Notes: generated by a model from the letters alone, not told the origin. A stretch of DNA of 64,000 nt from Bog-473 sp963744225 (GCA_963744225.1 CAVUSV010000003.1:868001-932000); one strand, 5' to 3'. Positions 17,852 to 26,341 are shown, counted from the stretch's first letter. Made by a program: numbers and translations.

Positions 17852-18834
17852 TCAGTCGGAGAGGACCTCGGGGTTCACGATGTGCAGCGGGCGCGCCCCG
17901 GCCATGAGCCGGCACAGGTCCTCCGCGATGGTGCGCGTATGGTTCGATTCGGTGTCGTACGTCGCCCCTCCGATGTGCGGCGTGAGCACCACTTGGGGGA
18001 ACGTGGTCAGCGGATGGTCTGGTGCCAGGTGCTCGCCCTCGAAGTGATCGAGGCCGGCCGCGGCGACCTTGCCCGAGGCCAATGCGGCCACGAGCGCGTC
18101 GGTGTCGTGGATCTTTGCCCGCGCCGTGTTGAGGTAGATCACGCCATCGCGGATCTTTGCGAAGGCGTCTGAGTCGATCATGCCAGTTGTCTGCTCCGTC
18201 ACCGGAGCGTGGATCGAGATGACGTCCGCCCGGCCGAGCAGGTCATCGAGCGAGCTGGTCGCATCCGGCGCGTACGGGTCGTAGGCGAGGACCTCCATTC
18301 CCAGACCGCGCAGACGCCAGCGCAACGCACGCCCCACCGCACCGAGACCTACCAGTCCCACGGTCTTGCCGGCCAGCTGCCAGGCGCGGTAGCGCTGGTA
18401 GGGGATCTTCCCGTCGCGGTAGATCTGGCCTTCCCGCACGTCGCGGTCGGCCGGCACCACGCCGCGGGTGGCGGCGAACAGCAGGGCGACGGCGAGTTCG
18501 GCTACCGCGTCGGCGTTGCGGCCCGGGCGCGCAGCACGGGCACCCCGGCGGCGGTGGCGGCAGGCACGTCGACGTTGGTCGGATCTCCACGGCAGCTGCA
18601 GACGGCGAGCACTGGCTGCTCGTAGAGCTCGGCGCCGCAGGCGTCGCTCTCGACAATCACGATCGAGGCACCTTCCGCTGCCACCCGCTCGGCCAGCTGC
18701 GACGCGTTGTAGATGCGCAACGTGGGCTGCTCCAGCCAAGAGTCGAGCACCAGATTTGCCAGCTGGTGCAGCAAATCGAGACCCGGGCCGCTCACGGCGG
18801 CGGTCACCAGGGCCTTCGGGCGGGAGCCTGTCAT
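17852..18834 (-). CDS. D-2-hydroxyacid dehydrogenase, one frameshift
   Basis: The NAD-dependent dehydrogenase is split at about 18,524. The N-terminal frame gives MTGSRPKALVTAAVSG to AGVPVLRA; the other frame continues GRNADAVAELAVALLFAATR, the NAD loop VGLVGLGAVGRALRWRLRG, and the catalytic Arg, Glu and His in LNTARAKIHDTDAL, HFEGEHLAPDHPL and LTPHIGGAT. Adding one C to CCC at the break restores the conserved APGRNADAVAE motif and a 327-residue protein of exact codon length. Sequence error is therefore the likely explanation. The family reduces or oxidises 2-hydroxy acids such as glycerate or phosphoglycerate. Its upstream side faces the left end of the mobile element; the FGGY kinase that may belong with it now lies 15.5 kb away. 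Confidence 0.85.
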
Positions 18835-18872
18835 CTCGTTACACCTCTCCTCTCATGGCCTGCGTCGTCCAT

Positions 18873-18882
18873 AATGACGTGA
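18873..18882 (+). repeat. candidate left attachment repeat
   Basis: AATGACGTGA here is repeated in the same orientation at 34354-34363, just outside the last element gene. Ten bases is short and could be chance, but both copies sit exactly where the context changes from chromosome to element. Confidence 0.3.
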
Positions 18883-18968
18883 ATACGCAGAAAATGGGAC
18901 TACCCTGGATAAACACTCCAGAGTGTAGGCCCTTGGGCCAGAAATGGGGCATATCCGGTGTCTGGGGA

Positions 18969-20099
18969 ATGGGCAACGGCGGAGAACATACAAGACGGGC
19001 AGCATCGAGGAGCGTGAACCCAAGGGCAGCGGCGTGTACCGCCTCCGGATCGTCGTGACGGAACCTCTTCGACCCACCGCCTGATCCGGAAATCGAAGAC
19101 GGTCCACGTCCCCGGGCGCGGGGCTAAAGGTCAACTCGAAGAGGAGATGGCGAAGTTCCGCACCGAGGTCACCGAGACGGCCAAGGTTGGGGCGAAGACC
19201 ACGGTCGGACGCCTCCTCGACGAATGGCTGGACAACCTCGACCCGGCTCTCGCTCAGAACACGGTCGAGGTCTACCGCAAGCGCGTCGACAAGCAGATCC
19301 GCCGGCGCTCGGGACGATCCGGCTCGACCAGCTGACGACCCACACGATCGACAGCTTCTACTCGCGGTTGTCGGCCGAGGGCCTGGCGCCCCGGAGCGTG
19401 CAGCTCGTTCACTCAGTGCTGCGCGCCGTCCTCCAACAGGGCGTCGACTGGGAATCCGTTGCAGACCAATCCAGCGACTCGGGCCCGGCCGCCGAAGGTG
19501 GTCAGGACCGAGAAGCTGGCGCTGACGCCCGAGCAGGTGGCGGCGATCTATGAGGCGGCCGAAGAGCCGGCGGTCAAGGTGGCGATCGGCCTGGCGGCCA
19601 CCACCGGCATGCGGCGGGGAGAGGTCTGCGGGCTCAAGTGGGACGACATCGACCCCGAGACCGGCCTCGTCACCATCGAGCGCGGCGTGGGTGTCAGACG
19701 ACCATGGGCAGCACCTGACGACCACGAAGTCCGGCAAGAAGCGGATCATCCCGCTCGGTCCCTTTCGGCGAGCAAGTGCTGACGAACTGGGAAGCCAGGC
19801 AGCGGGCCGAGTGGGGCGAGCTGGGGGAGTGGGTGCGTCAGCTACACGAACGGTGACGTGCCGTTCAGCGCCCGGACCCTGACGTCAGATTTCGGGCGCC
19901 TGGCGAAGGATCTCGAGCGTTAACGCCACGTTCCACGACCTCAGGCACTTCGCCCAGACTCAACTCGTCGCCGTGGGGATCGACCCGGTCACGGCCGCAG
20001 ACGCGGCGGCCACACGCCCGAGATCATGCTGGGCACCTACGCCCACGGGACCGCCGAGCAGGACAACCTGCGGCCGAGGTCGTGGCGGCGTTCTCATGA
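18969..20099 (+). pseudogene. tyrosine recombinase (phage integrase), fragmented
   Basis: Consecutive fragments in shifting frames spell a phage-type integrase: TYKTGSIEEREPKGSGVYRL (N-terminal arm-binding domain), TVGRLLDEWLDNLDPALAQN and LTTHTIDSFYSRLSAEGLAP (SAM-like core-binding domain), KLALTPEQVAAIYEAAEEPA, then the catalytic domain with the first Arg in ATTGMRRGEVCGLKWDDID, the KSGKKRIIPLG strand, and the HxxR box in TFHDLRHFAQTQLVAVGIDP. The final EIMLGTYAHG segment should carry the Tyr nucleophile. At least six frame changes interrupt it (near 19,060, 19,310, 19,460, 19,690, 19,780, 19,920 and 20,005). If the indels are sequence errors the integrase is intact; otherwise the element can no longer move by itself. 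Confidence 0.8.
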
Positions 20100-20341
20100 G
20101 GGCGCTGGGTTCCGGCCCGGCGAACTGAAGGCCGGGCGTGCGATCGCGAAATCCCGCTAGGGCTGCGCGAAACGTGTCCGATCAAGCCCGAGCCCTGCCG
20201 CGCCGACACCAGGTTGGAAGTCCAGGTCAGATGCCACGCGAGTAGGGTGGAAAGCACGGCCTCAACAACGACTGCATATGATCACGGCTTGGTGGTCGGC
20301 TATGGGCCAGGGGATCGTGTCGTTGCCGGGGCAAAGATCGT

Positions 20342-20569
20342 GACAAGGGTGTCGATGCTCCCAAGCTGCTGTCCCAAGGCACCGCCATTCAGTGGCTCCA
20401 AGGCTTCGGATGGACGCTTGAGCGCGGCGGAAAACACGTAGTCAAGATGACCAAACCCGGCTGTCGCCCCATCACTCTTCCGGCCCATAAGGGAGCCGAC
20501 TACGGAAAGAGTCTGAGGGCTGCCATTGTTCGTCAGTCTGGATGTGCAGAAATCGAAGGAGGTGGATGA
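20342..20569 (+). CDS. hicA: HicA-like toxin (start unclear)
   Basis: The frame ending at the TGA at 20,567 reads PKLLSQGTAIQWLQGFGWTL, ERGGKHVVKMTKPGCRPITL and PAHKGADYGKSLRAAIVRQS, matching the double-stranded-RNA-binding-like fold of HicA mRNA interferases: a helix, a GGKH segment with the catalytic His position, a basic strand and a C-terminal GxSLRAAIRQ-type helix. No standard start codon is visible in this frame near the beginning of the domain; one missing base near 20,357 would give an ATG-GCT-CCC start. HicB follows after one base, the usual order for the pair. Ribosome-independent mRNA cleavage is the expected activity. Confidence 0.6.
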   Translation, partial: DKGVDAPKLLSQGTAIQWLQGFGWTLERGGKHVVKMTKPGCRPITLPAHKGADYGKSLRAAIVRQSGCAEIEGGG

Positions 20570-20570
20570 A

Positions 20571-20837
20571 GTGCAAGAGATTTTCAAGACCCAGTTTCAG
20601 GTGAGGGTTCACCACGAAGACGGCTCATATTGGGCCGAGGTCATGGAAATGCCTGGGTGCTTTGTCTCGGGCGACTCCATCGAAGAGATCCGAGAAGCGC
20701 TGGCTGAGGCAATCGGCCTATATCTGAGCAGCGAAAACGTCAAGATCGACGTCCAACAGGTAGAGCTCACCGGACCCCTTCAGGTCGAAGATCACGATCA
20801 CGACGGCGAGCGATACGAGTTGGCGATCCCGGCCTAA
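20571..20837 (+). CDS. hicB: HicB-family antitoxin
   Basis: From the GTG at 20,571, which has an AAGGAGG eight bases upstream, the 88-residue protein has the HicB fold: FQVRVHHEDGSYWAEVMEMP, GCFVSGDSIEEIREALAEAI and a short C-terminal tail. HicB neutralises HicA and usually represses the operon. This member lacks an obvious separate HTH or ribbon-helix-helix DNA-binding domain. The C-terminus (VEDHDHDGERYELAIPA) is acidic. A longer frame upstream exists but overlaps HicA and lacks a binding site. Confidence 0.85.
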   Translation: MQEIFKTQFQVRVHHEDGSYWAEVMEMPGCFVSGDSIEEIREALAEAIGLYLSSENVKIDVQQVELTGPLQVEDHDHDGERYELAIPA

Positions 20838-21145
20838 AGCGTCACCCACCGCTGGTTAGCAGTCCGGGCCTGGTCGAGGTCTGCATCACTGCGCAGCCAT
20901 CTCCCGGTGCACTCCCGACGCCCGCAGGCCAACGCCAGTCGACCGTCATCGAGCCGCACCACTGTGCCCGGGGTAGTGACGGGGGCGTACGCGGCGGGGT
21001 ACGGCCTCCACACGAAAGTGACGACGTGTTTACCGCATCGTCCACACCGGAGGCCCACACGGGGAAACTGGGTGCGGCGGGCGTTGGCCTCTCTACCGTC
21101 TGAGGGGGGGTCCCCCACAACGTGGAACCTAGGTGAGCGCCACAC
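20834..21145 (-). CDS. small zinc-ribbon protein, function unknown
   Basis: The 103-residue protein carries LRCGRCGKHVVTF near residue 33 and LACGRRECTGRW near residue 72, a CxxC plus CxxxxC pair that could bind one zinc. The rest is not recognised. It is on the opposite strand and overlaps the HicB stop by 4 bp. It might be a short DNA-binding or structural protein of the element. Antisense to nothing else, so it is a plausible gene, but the start (ATG at 21,145) has only a weak binding site. Confidence 0.5.
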   Translation of the reverse strand: MWRSPRFHVVGDPPSDGREANARRTQFPRVGLRCGRCGKHVVTFVWRPYPAAYAPVTTPGTVVRLDDGRLALACGRRECTGRWLRSDADLDQARTANQRWVTL

Positions 21146-21366
21146 GTCTACCTGAGCGGGTTGACGTTGGCGGACATGGGCGCTATCTTATGCCAACGGT
21201 GTAGTTACACCGTTGAAAGACAAGATTCCGTTAGGGATCGGCAGCTGCACCCCTCGGCGAACTAGGCCGGGCCCGGACACCCCGCCTAATACGGACAGGA
21301 TCTAAGAGGGCTCTCCGGCGACATCCCCCTCGCAGCCGGACTCGTCGTCCGGTGGCGAGGTGAGGC

Positions 21367-21581
21367 ATGTCCGAAACAGCCCCTGTCGACCAGGAGGCCG
21401 ATCTGGTGGACCCTTTCCGAAGTCTCGGCATACTTCCCGCGAGGATCCGCGGACCACCCGAAGGCGGATCCGCCGCGGTGAACTGAACCCCGTCATACTC
21501 CCCGGCTCGTGCAAGTTCCTGTTCCGCTCGAGCGAGGTCGTGTCGTACGTTGACGACGCTGCCACGGCGTCGGCACGATGA
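21367..21581 (+). CDS. excisionase/MerR-type HTH protein, frameshifted twice
   Basis: Two single-base insertions hide a typical 70-residue excisionase-like protein. Reading MSETAPVDQEADL from the ATG, dropping one G at about 21,406 gives WTLSEVSAYF, and dropping one C from CCC at about 21,436 continues REDPRTTRRRIRRGELNPVI and LPGSCKFLFRSSEVVSYVDD. This is the winged HTH layout of Xis/AlpA proteins (a helix, the RTxRRxIRRGEL recognition helix, and a strand with FRSSEV). The corrected length is exactly 71 codons. Its TGA overlaps the next ATG (ATGA). Expected roles are excision or control of early genes. Confidence 0.65.
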
Positions 21582-21773
21582 GCGTCGCCCAGCTACCCCA
21601 TTGGTTCACGGTGTCTGAGTTCGCGCGGGAAGACGGGCCTGAGCGAATGGCTCATCCGAGAGCAGATCAAGGCGGAGCGGCTGCGAGCCCGACGCATCGG
21701 CCGGTGCGTTCGCATCCTGGACGAGGACGGTGCCGAGTTCATGCGGGGCCGGCGAGATGAGGCGTCGCCGTAA
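21578..21773 (+). CDS. second HTH protein, one frameshift
   Basis: The ATG overlaps the stop of the preceding HTH gene. The frame starts MSVAQLPHWFTVSEFARE and, after dropping one base near 21,633, continues TGLSEWLIREQIKAERLRAR, RIGRCVRILDEDGAEFMRGR. The corrected protein has 64 residues and resembles short MerR/excisionase-like DNA-binding proteins: two helices, a basic recognition segment and a short strand. Two consecutive small HTH genes ahead of a replication-type ATPase are common in actinobacterial integrative elements. The function is inferred from the fold only. Confidence 0.6.
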
Positions 21774-21967
21774 GTGGTGCCACCGAGGTCGAGCTCCTGG
21801 CTCGCCTCGCCGCTCTCGAGGACGAAGTATTGCGGCTCCGAGCGGAGGTCCGGTGCCCCGACGATGCGTGGAGCCAGCGCCACCGCTCGAGCGTTGGCCA
21901 GGTGACCCCCAGGCGCGGGATTATCGGCCGGCGCACTCATGCGGTCGAGAACCGTGGTCGCGAATGA
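21761..21967 (+). CDS. short coiled-coil ORF upstream of RepA-like gene
   Basis: The open frame reads TEVELLARLAALEDEVLRLR, a clear heptad pattern, then a basic tail ending at a TGA that overlaps the ATG of the next gene (ATGA). The overlap suggests translation, but there is no standard start codon in frame; GTGGTG at 21,774 is one base out of phase, so an indel is likely here too. Function unknown. Confidence 0.4.
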   Translation, partial: GVAVSGATEVELLARLAALEDEVLRLRAEVRCPDDAWSQRHRSSVGQVTPRRGIIGRRTHAVENRGRE

Positions 21968-23126
21968 GTCCTGACCCCCATCCCGATTTTGACCCGGATG
22001 AGCTGGCGCCGTATGAGATGGCCGGCGAACATCATCTGCGGACATTCAACCCGCTGCCCGTTGAGAGCCTCGCGGCACTGTTGGCGAGGGTGGACGCCGC
22101 ACCGCCGCCGAAGTACCTGGTGCGGCCCGTCATCGCCGCCGGAGACCACGGCATGTTCGCCGCGGAGTTCAAGGCCGGCAAGACGTGGGCCATGGCCGAC
22201 CTCGGGGTGTCGGTGGCGAGCGGTACGCCCTGGCTCGGCGTGTTCGACGTCGAGACGCCGGGACCGGTGCTGCTCTTCGCCGGCGAGGGTGGACCGCGCA
22301 AGATCGTCCGCCGATTTCGTGCCATCTGCGAGTCGCGGTCGATCGACCCGTCCACGCTGCCGATCCGGGTGTGCCTCCGGGTGCCCGCACCTGACCAGCG
22401 AGGCTGCCATGGCACTCGTGGAGGCAGAGATCGAGCGCCACCGGCCGGTCCTCGTCATCATCGACCCGCTCTACCTCGCCGCGCGGGGCGCCCGAGGGTG
22501 GGACCTCTACGAGATGGGCGCCCACCTCGAAGGGATCCAGCTCGTCTGCCAGCGCCACGGGCGGCTCTGCTGATCGCTCATCACTGGAACAAGACCGGCG
22601 AAGGCAAGGGGGCGAAGCGGATGTCGGGCGCGGGCCCCGACGCCTGGGGACGCGTGCTCGATCTCCGCGGCGGTGGTCAGCCGTCACAATGATCATGGGA
22701 CGGGCGGCAGCTCGGTCGTGCTCGATCTGGACTTCCAGGGCGACGAGATCCCCGAGACGACCACACGGATCCGGCGCCGCGTCTGGACCGACGATCCGAA
22801 CGACCTCTCCGTCGGCGATGCACTACGAGGTCTCGAGCTCGACTTCCCGGTTGGGGCCGGCGACCCGGAGCTCGACGGTCTACGGCCCGCCGCCGTGAGG
22901 GTCCTCAGCGTCCTGGACGCCGTGGGGAGTGGACGGTGCGGACCGTCGGCGACGCCCTCGCGCGACGAAGGCTGCACCGCTCAAGGCGCGCACGATCCAG
23001 GCGGCGCTCGCCGCAGCTCGTGGAGGCCGGATTTGGCGGATCCGACGGGCTTTGGGCGCTTCCGGCGGCCGCTGGACGTCACTCCGTGCGCATTCGACCG
23101 ATTTCGAGGCCGAAGATGCCTTCTGA
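21964..23126 (+). pseudogene. RepA-like AAA ATPase (replicative helicase type), several frameshifts
   Basis: The N-terminal frame runs from MSPDPHPDFDPDELAPYEMA through a Walker A-like AAEFKAGKTWAMADL (about residues 64-78) to about residue 140. Other frames continue TSEAAMALVEAEIERHRPVL, the Walker B VLVIIDPLYLAARGARGWDL, the sensor-like LLIAHHWNKTGEGKG and SGAGPDAWGRVL. A C-terminal region reads VVLDLDFQGDEIPETTTRIR and LKARTIQAALA, resembling the winged-helix tail of RepA-type primase/helicase proteins. Frame changes lie near 22,385, 22,562, 22,665, 22,815, 22,930 and 23,015. It would open or unwind an element origin. An iteron-like repeat patch follows directly. Confidence 0.7.
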
Positions 23127-23130
23127 CCAG

Positions 23131-23236
23131 GGCGCACATTGCGCATGCGCATTACGGACGCACCGTGCGTACAATGCGCACGCACGCACACCCCCCTATA
23201 GGGGCGTGCGCAGTGCGTGTGCGCATTCGGGGGGGC
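23131..23236. repeat. iteron-like TGCGCA repeats and palindromes; candidate origin or operator
   Basis: In about 100 bp TGCGCA occurs five times: twice in the perfect 12-bp palindrome TGCGCATGCGCA at 23140-23151, then at 23175-23180, 23207-23212 and 23220-23225. A second perfect palindrome, CCCCTATAGGGG, is at 23193-23204, and its TATA could serve as a -10-like element. GTGCGTAC at 23165-23172 also occurs in the operator at 31,065. The patch sits between the RepA-like gene and the SWIM gene, where an origin or the promoter of the downstream genes would be expected. Confidence 0.55.
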
Positions 23237-23239
23237 TGC

Positions 23240-23598
23240 ATGAGCGGCCTCGATGACCTCTTCAGCCAGATTGAGGACGAGCCAATCCCAGGCGGCTGCG
23301 ACAGTGCGACGCGTACCAGACGATGGACGATGACGCCTGGCGTTCACTCGCTGACCGTTCACCACGACGACTGGTGCCCTGTACTGCGAGCCACGAAGTC
23401 CGGGACGAACTGATGACCGCCGACGACGTCGTGGTGACGTGGAGAACGCCTGGAGTCATCTCAGCATCGGTTCGTGATCGTGCTGGTGTGCACGATGTCA
23501 GGTGGACTCGCTCGTTCGGTTGGACCTGCAGCTGCAGTGAGTACCGCTGTACCCATATCGTCGTAGTCGAGCAGGCGACCGAAATAGGTGTCGCCTGA
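23240..23598 (+). CDS. SWIM zinc-finger protein, one frameshift
   Basis: From the ATG at 23,240 the protein reads MSGLDDLFSQIEDEPIPGGC. One C missing at about 23,302 (GACAG for GACCAG) joins it to CDAYQTMDDDAWRSLADRSP, and the protein ends in GWTCSCSEYRCTHIVVVEQA. The Cys-x-Cys and Cys-x-His pairs are the SWIM zinc-binding signature. Corrected length is 119 residues, exactly 120 codons with the stop. SWIM domains bind DNA or proteins; the cellular role here is unknown. It is the first gene after the repeat patch. Confidence 0.7.
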
Positions 23599-23599
23599 G

Positions 23600-23716
23600 A
23601 TGGGACGCCAGAACCGCTCAACGGCCAAGCAGTCAAAGACTGCCAGACGGCGTGAAGCTCGAGCCAAGGACGTGCGCAAGAAGGCCGGCGAGCGCAAGCA
23701 GAAGGTGTCCAGGTGA
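23600..23716 (+). CDS. 38-residue basic peptide
   Basis: ATG at 23,600, one base after the SWIM stop, opens a short frame MGRQNRSTAKQSKTARRREA followed by RAKDVRKKAGERKQKVSR. Over a third of the residues are Lys or Arg and a single amphipathic helix is likely. It could be a nucleic-acid-binding peptide. The GTG of the next frame overlaps its stop. There are too few residues for homology, so the support is its position and tight spacing. Confidence 0.5.
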   Translation: MGRQNRSTAKQSKTARRREARAKDVRKKAGERKQKVSR

Positions 23717-24150
23717 CGTACTACAACGCCGCCGGCAGGTACTACACCCACCGGCTTATCCACCGTAGGCGCCGGGTTCTGTTCCACCACCCAGGCCATA
23801 CCTTTGGCCTGAGGTCAGGTAGCGCCGTGCCCACGCCCTGCCACGGCTCATGCCTCGCATGCCTCGAGCTACGTGACCCGCAGCGTCCACCCCGCCGCCG
23901 TGTGTCACGTATACACGACGAGGGTCTGGTCCTGGCCGTGCCGTGGTCCGAACGCCAGCGTGCATGGCCATCAACCACTCCCGCTAGCAATCCACAGGTG
24001 TTGCCTTGGCCGGCGGCACTACACACCCCGACCCTTAATACTGCTCTACCCCCGCCGCCTAGCCGACTGGGCTGCCAGCCACCACCACCGGTACGGCACG
24101 GCACCCGGCCGGGGCGGGTCTCCACAGCCTGGTGGGGAGGTCCTGAATGA
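23713..24150 (+). CDS. doubtful ORF, proline- and arginine-rich
   Basis: The frame opens with GTG overlapping the previous stop (GTGA) and reads VTYYNAAGRYYTHRLIHRRR, then low-complexity Pro/Arg-rich sequence to the end. The first 30 residues could be real; the remainder resembles translated high-GC noncoding DNA. A frameshift near 23,790 may cut a shorter true gene. I would not assign a function. Confidence 0.25.
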   Translation: MTYYNAAGRYYTHRLIHRRRRVLFHHPGHTFGLRSGSAVPTPCHGSCLACLELRDPQRPPRRRVSRIHDEGLVLAVPWSERQRAWPSTTPASNPQVLPWPAALHTPTLNTALPPPPSRLGCQPPPPVRHGTRPGRVSTAWWGGPE

Positions 24151-24225
24151 CCAGGGTGGCAAACCATTTCTCTCCCTAAAAATGGGAACCCTCGATTTTT
24201 CTCCCCCACGATAGGAGTTTGACCA

Positions 24226-24762
24226 GTGGATAAGGCGAAAGCCAAGGCGAAAACCCAGGCAAAAGAGCTAGACCAAGCGGTGATTCGGGCCGCTGAACGG
24301 GTCGTCGAGGCGATGTTGGCCCCCGACGTTCACTCGTCAACCTTGGCGGCCATGTTTCATCAGCCAGTGACGATGCCGGCGTCCACCAGGCAGCTCGTCG
24401 TAGGTCTTCAGGAGGCGCTCCGCACCGGGAATGTCTCGGACATACACACAGCCAGCGCCATTCTCCTCCACGACACCCACCGCAGCATCCTTTTCCATGA
24501 GCTCTGGATGGACGATCGCCGCCAGGCCGTGCTCGCGGAACTTTCCAGGAAAGTGAAGCCAACTGGCACCCCTCGCCATCAGCAATCAGTACCGCGGCGA
24601 CGGAGAACCCAACAACAGGCGGGCCGGGATGCCGAAATAAGCCCGACAACCGCCCCTCCAGCGCCGACCGAGGGTATGACGGCGAGCATCGGAAGCGGCG
24701 CCGGCTCTGGAAGCCGAGAGTGGCCGTGGGGGACATCAGCTGCTGGCGTTGCAAGCGGTTGA
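24226..24762 (+). CDS. helical protein of unknown function
   Basis: A GTG start with ATAGGAG eight bases upstream opens a frame beginning MDKAKAKAKTQAKELDQAVI. The first 115 residues are helical and balanced in composition (AAERVVEAMLAPDVHSSTLA, LHDTHRSILFHELWMDDRRQ). From about residue 125 the sequence becomes low-complexity and overlaps the HNH gene in another frame, so the true end may be earlier if a base is wrong near 24,640. No family is recognised. It opens the rightward block that leads to the tape-measure gene. Confidence 0.55.
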   Translation: MDKAKAKAKTQAKELDQAVIRAAERVVEAMLAPDVHSSTLAAMFHQPVTMPASTRQLVVGLQEALRTGNVSDIHTASAILLHDTHRSILFHELWMDDRRQAVLAELSRKVKPTGTPRHQQSVPRRRRTQQQAGRDAEISPTTAPPAPTEGMTASIGSGAGSGSREWPWGTSAAGVASG

Positions 24763-25073
24763 TTCCGCCCGGAGGCGAAGGCCGGTGCCCCGCCATCCTC
24801 GAGTCGGGGCGTGTCTGTGGCAAAAACCACCACACCTGGCACCTCGGCCACGACGACCACGACCGCACCGTCTGGCGTGGCCCCGAGCACGTCTGCTGCA
24901 ACGTCATCGCCAGCACCGTCGCCAGCAACAACCGCCGCCGGGGGCTCCCGAAAGGCACCAAGGGCACAGAAGTCGGCCGCAGGCAGCCGCAGAAGCGTCC
25001 GCCCGGTTGGCGCTCTCCGGACGGCCGACCTTGGTCTCAGGACTGGGGCGGCGGGCACTGGGGCGAGGAATGA
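24720..25073 (+). CDS. HNH endonuclease-like phage protein
   Basis: The protein has CWRCKRLIPPGGEGRCPAIL, a zinc-binding CxxC, followed by HLGHDDHDRTVWRGPEHVCC and N, which matches the HNH core of actinophage endonucleases (a conserved LGHD segment, then RGPEHxxCN). Such enzymes nick DNA during packaging, often beside terminase genes. The given start is GTG at 24,720, but coding-like sequence continues upstream in frame (DRGYDGEHRKRRRLWKPRVA). Removing one A from AAA at 24,635 would place the start at the ATG at 24,629 and give a 147-residue protein. No terminase is seen next to it. Confidence 0.75.
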   Translation: MAVGDISCWRCKRLIPPGGEGRCPAILESGRVCGKNHHTWHLGHDDHDRTVWRGPEHVCCNVIASTVASNNRRRGLPKGTKGTEVGRRQPQKRPPGWRSPDGRPWSQDWGGGHWGEE

Positions 25074-25140
25074 ACGGGGCGGGTAGGCGCATCGTGGGCG
25101 GTAGGCGGTTTGACCATGCCCGACCCCCATTTTTTTCGCT

Positions 25141-25175
25141 GCGAAAGTCGCAGACGGTAGGGGCGCGAAAGTCGC
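25141..25175 (+). repeat. 11-bp direct repeat spaced by 24 bp
   Basis: GCGAAAGTCGC occurs at 25141-25151 and 25165-25175, start to start 24 bp, close to two helical turns. A run of seven T precedes it. It fills the only sizeable gap in this block and sits 44 bp before the next gene, so a regulator-binding pair is plausible. Confidence 0.5.
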
Positions 25176-25218
25176 CGCAACCTCACCGGGCCGCTCGAGA
25201 GTCCGGCTCGGCCGTCTG

Positions 25219-25617
25219 ATGGCGCTTCTCAGAGGTTCGATCTTCATCACCGACGACGCCTTCGACGGCGCCCTGTTGGAGGAGTGCATCACGCACGCGC
25301 TCATGTACCGCCGGGACCACGGCAACAGGGTCCGCCCCGACCGACTGTTCGTGCTCCAGGCCGAGTTGCACGCACTCGGCGCTACCGAAACCAGGCACGC
25401 TGCGCAACTCAGCGCTACTGGGCCAGCCGCGGAAGGGGGCGCCCCTGCGACCATGGATGTCGTGACCGCAAGTCGGATTCTAAAGAGATCGACAGCCATG
25501 GTGCGCCGGTACTGCGCCGACGGCACCCTCACCGCGGTCAAGCACCGCCAGGCCTACGTGATCGACGCCCGAAGTGTCCACGCACTCGCTACAGAACAGG
25601 AGCAAAGTGCCAGTTAG
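25219..25617 (+). CDS. phage-like protein with C-terminal HTH
   Basis: The 132-residue protein starts MALLRGSIFITDDAFDGALL. Its C-terminal 45 residues (MDVVTASRILKRSTAMVRRY, CADGTLTAVKHRQAYVIDAR) have the spacing of an excisionase-type winged HTH: helix, RSTAMVRRYCADGTL recognition helix, then a strand. The N-terminal half has no recognised fold. It is followed at once by the next gene, whose GTG lies before this stop. A DNA-binding role in gene control or packaging is possible. Confidence 0.65.
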   Translation: MALLRGSIFITDDAFDGALLEECITHALMYRRDHGNRVRPDRLFVLQAELHALGATETRHAAQLSATGPAAEGGAPATMDVVTASRILKRSTAMVRRYCADGTLTAVKHRQAYVIDARSVHALATEQEQSAS

Positions 25618-26341
25618 ATTCCGCCCAGCCACACCGATCGAGGTCCCCCTCGCAGCCCTAGACAGTCCCGCCTACCGCGGCGACCTCACCAAACGGGCCG
25701 AGAAGTGGGCCGATGAGCTCCGGGCCAAGTCGCCCGGCGGCCGGCAGTCCATCGCCCTGGACTATTACACGCGAGTCTTCTGGGAGGCCGGCACCGTCGA
25801 GATGAGCAGGGCGATCGAACCGCCCCGCCGCGACGGGACGTTCGGCCGCCGCACCGAAGCCGAGCAGCGCAAGGTCGACGCCGCCACCGCCCGCAACGTC
25901 CACGCCACCGTGATCAGCCAGCTCAAGATCTACCTCCGAGCCCGGGACGTCGCTGCGATCTGGAACGACCCCGACCGGATGGAAGCAGAGCGAATCTGGA
26001 ATGCTTACGCCCGATCGGTCGGGGCAATCGCATTTACCAAGGGATCGGGCGAGGCCACCTTCGTCCGGAAGTGGCGGGACTTGATCGCCGCCCTCAACGA
26101 CAGCGACGACGACACCGACGCCAGACTGCTCACGGCCCGCCTCGATCGCCTCACCCTCCCCGTCAAGTACCCCGTCCTGCCAGACGCGGCCTACGAAGCC
26201 GCCGCCACACTTCCCAAGGCCGAGCAGCAGGCCGAGCTCGAGCGATTGGACGCGAAGTACAAGGCGCCCACCAACGTCACATCCACCAACGGCACGGCCA
26301 AGCGCACCCTACGCAAGACACGCACCCTGACCGCAGTCTGA
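25607..26341 (+). CDS. conserved-looking phage protein, unknown function
   Basis: The GTG at 25,607 has AGGAGC four bases upstream and gives a 244-residue soluble protein beginning VPVRFRPATPIEVPLAALDS. It is mainly helical, with many Asp, Arg and Ala residues, and ends in a Thr/Lys/Arg tail (RTLRKTRTLTAV). No motif of terminase, portal, protease or capsid is visible. Base composition is that of a normal high-GC gene. Its position ahead of small structural-type proteins and a tape measure suggests a virion or tail-related role, but this is inference from order. Confidence 0.6.
   Translation: MPVRFRPATPIEVPLAALDSPAYRGDLTKRAEKWADELRAKSPGGRQSIALDYYTRVFWEAGTVEMSRAIEPPRRDGTFGRRTEAEQRKVDAATARNVHATVISQLKIYLRARDVAAIWNDPDRMEAERIWNAYARSVGAIAFTKGSGEATFVRKWRDLIAALNDSDDDTDARLLTARLDRLTLPVKYPVLPDAAYEAAATLPKAEQQAELERLDAKYKAPTNVTSTNGTAKRTLRKTRTLTAV

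Noticed and set aside
18853..19749. Minus-strand frame of 298 codons across the integrase
   Set aside because: The integrase signatures on the plus strand are unambiguous, and the minus translation has none.
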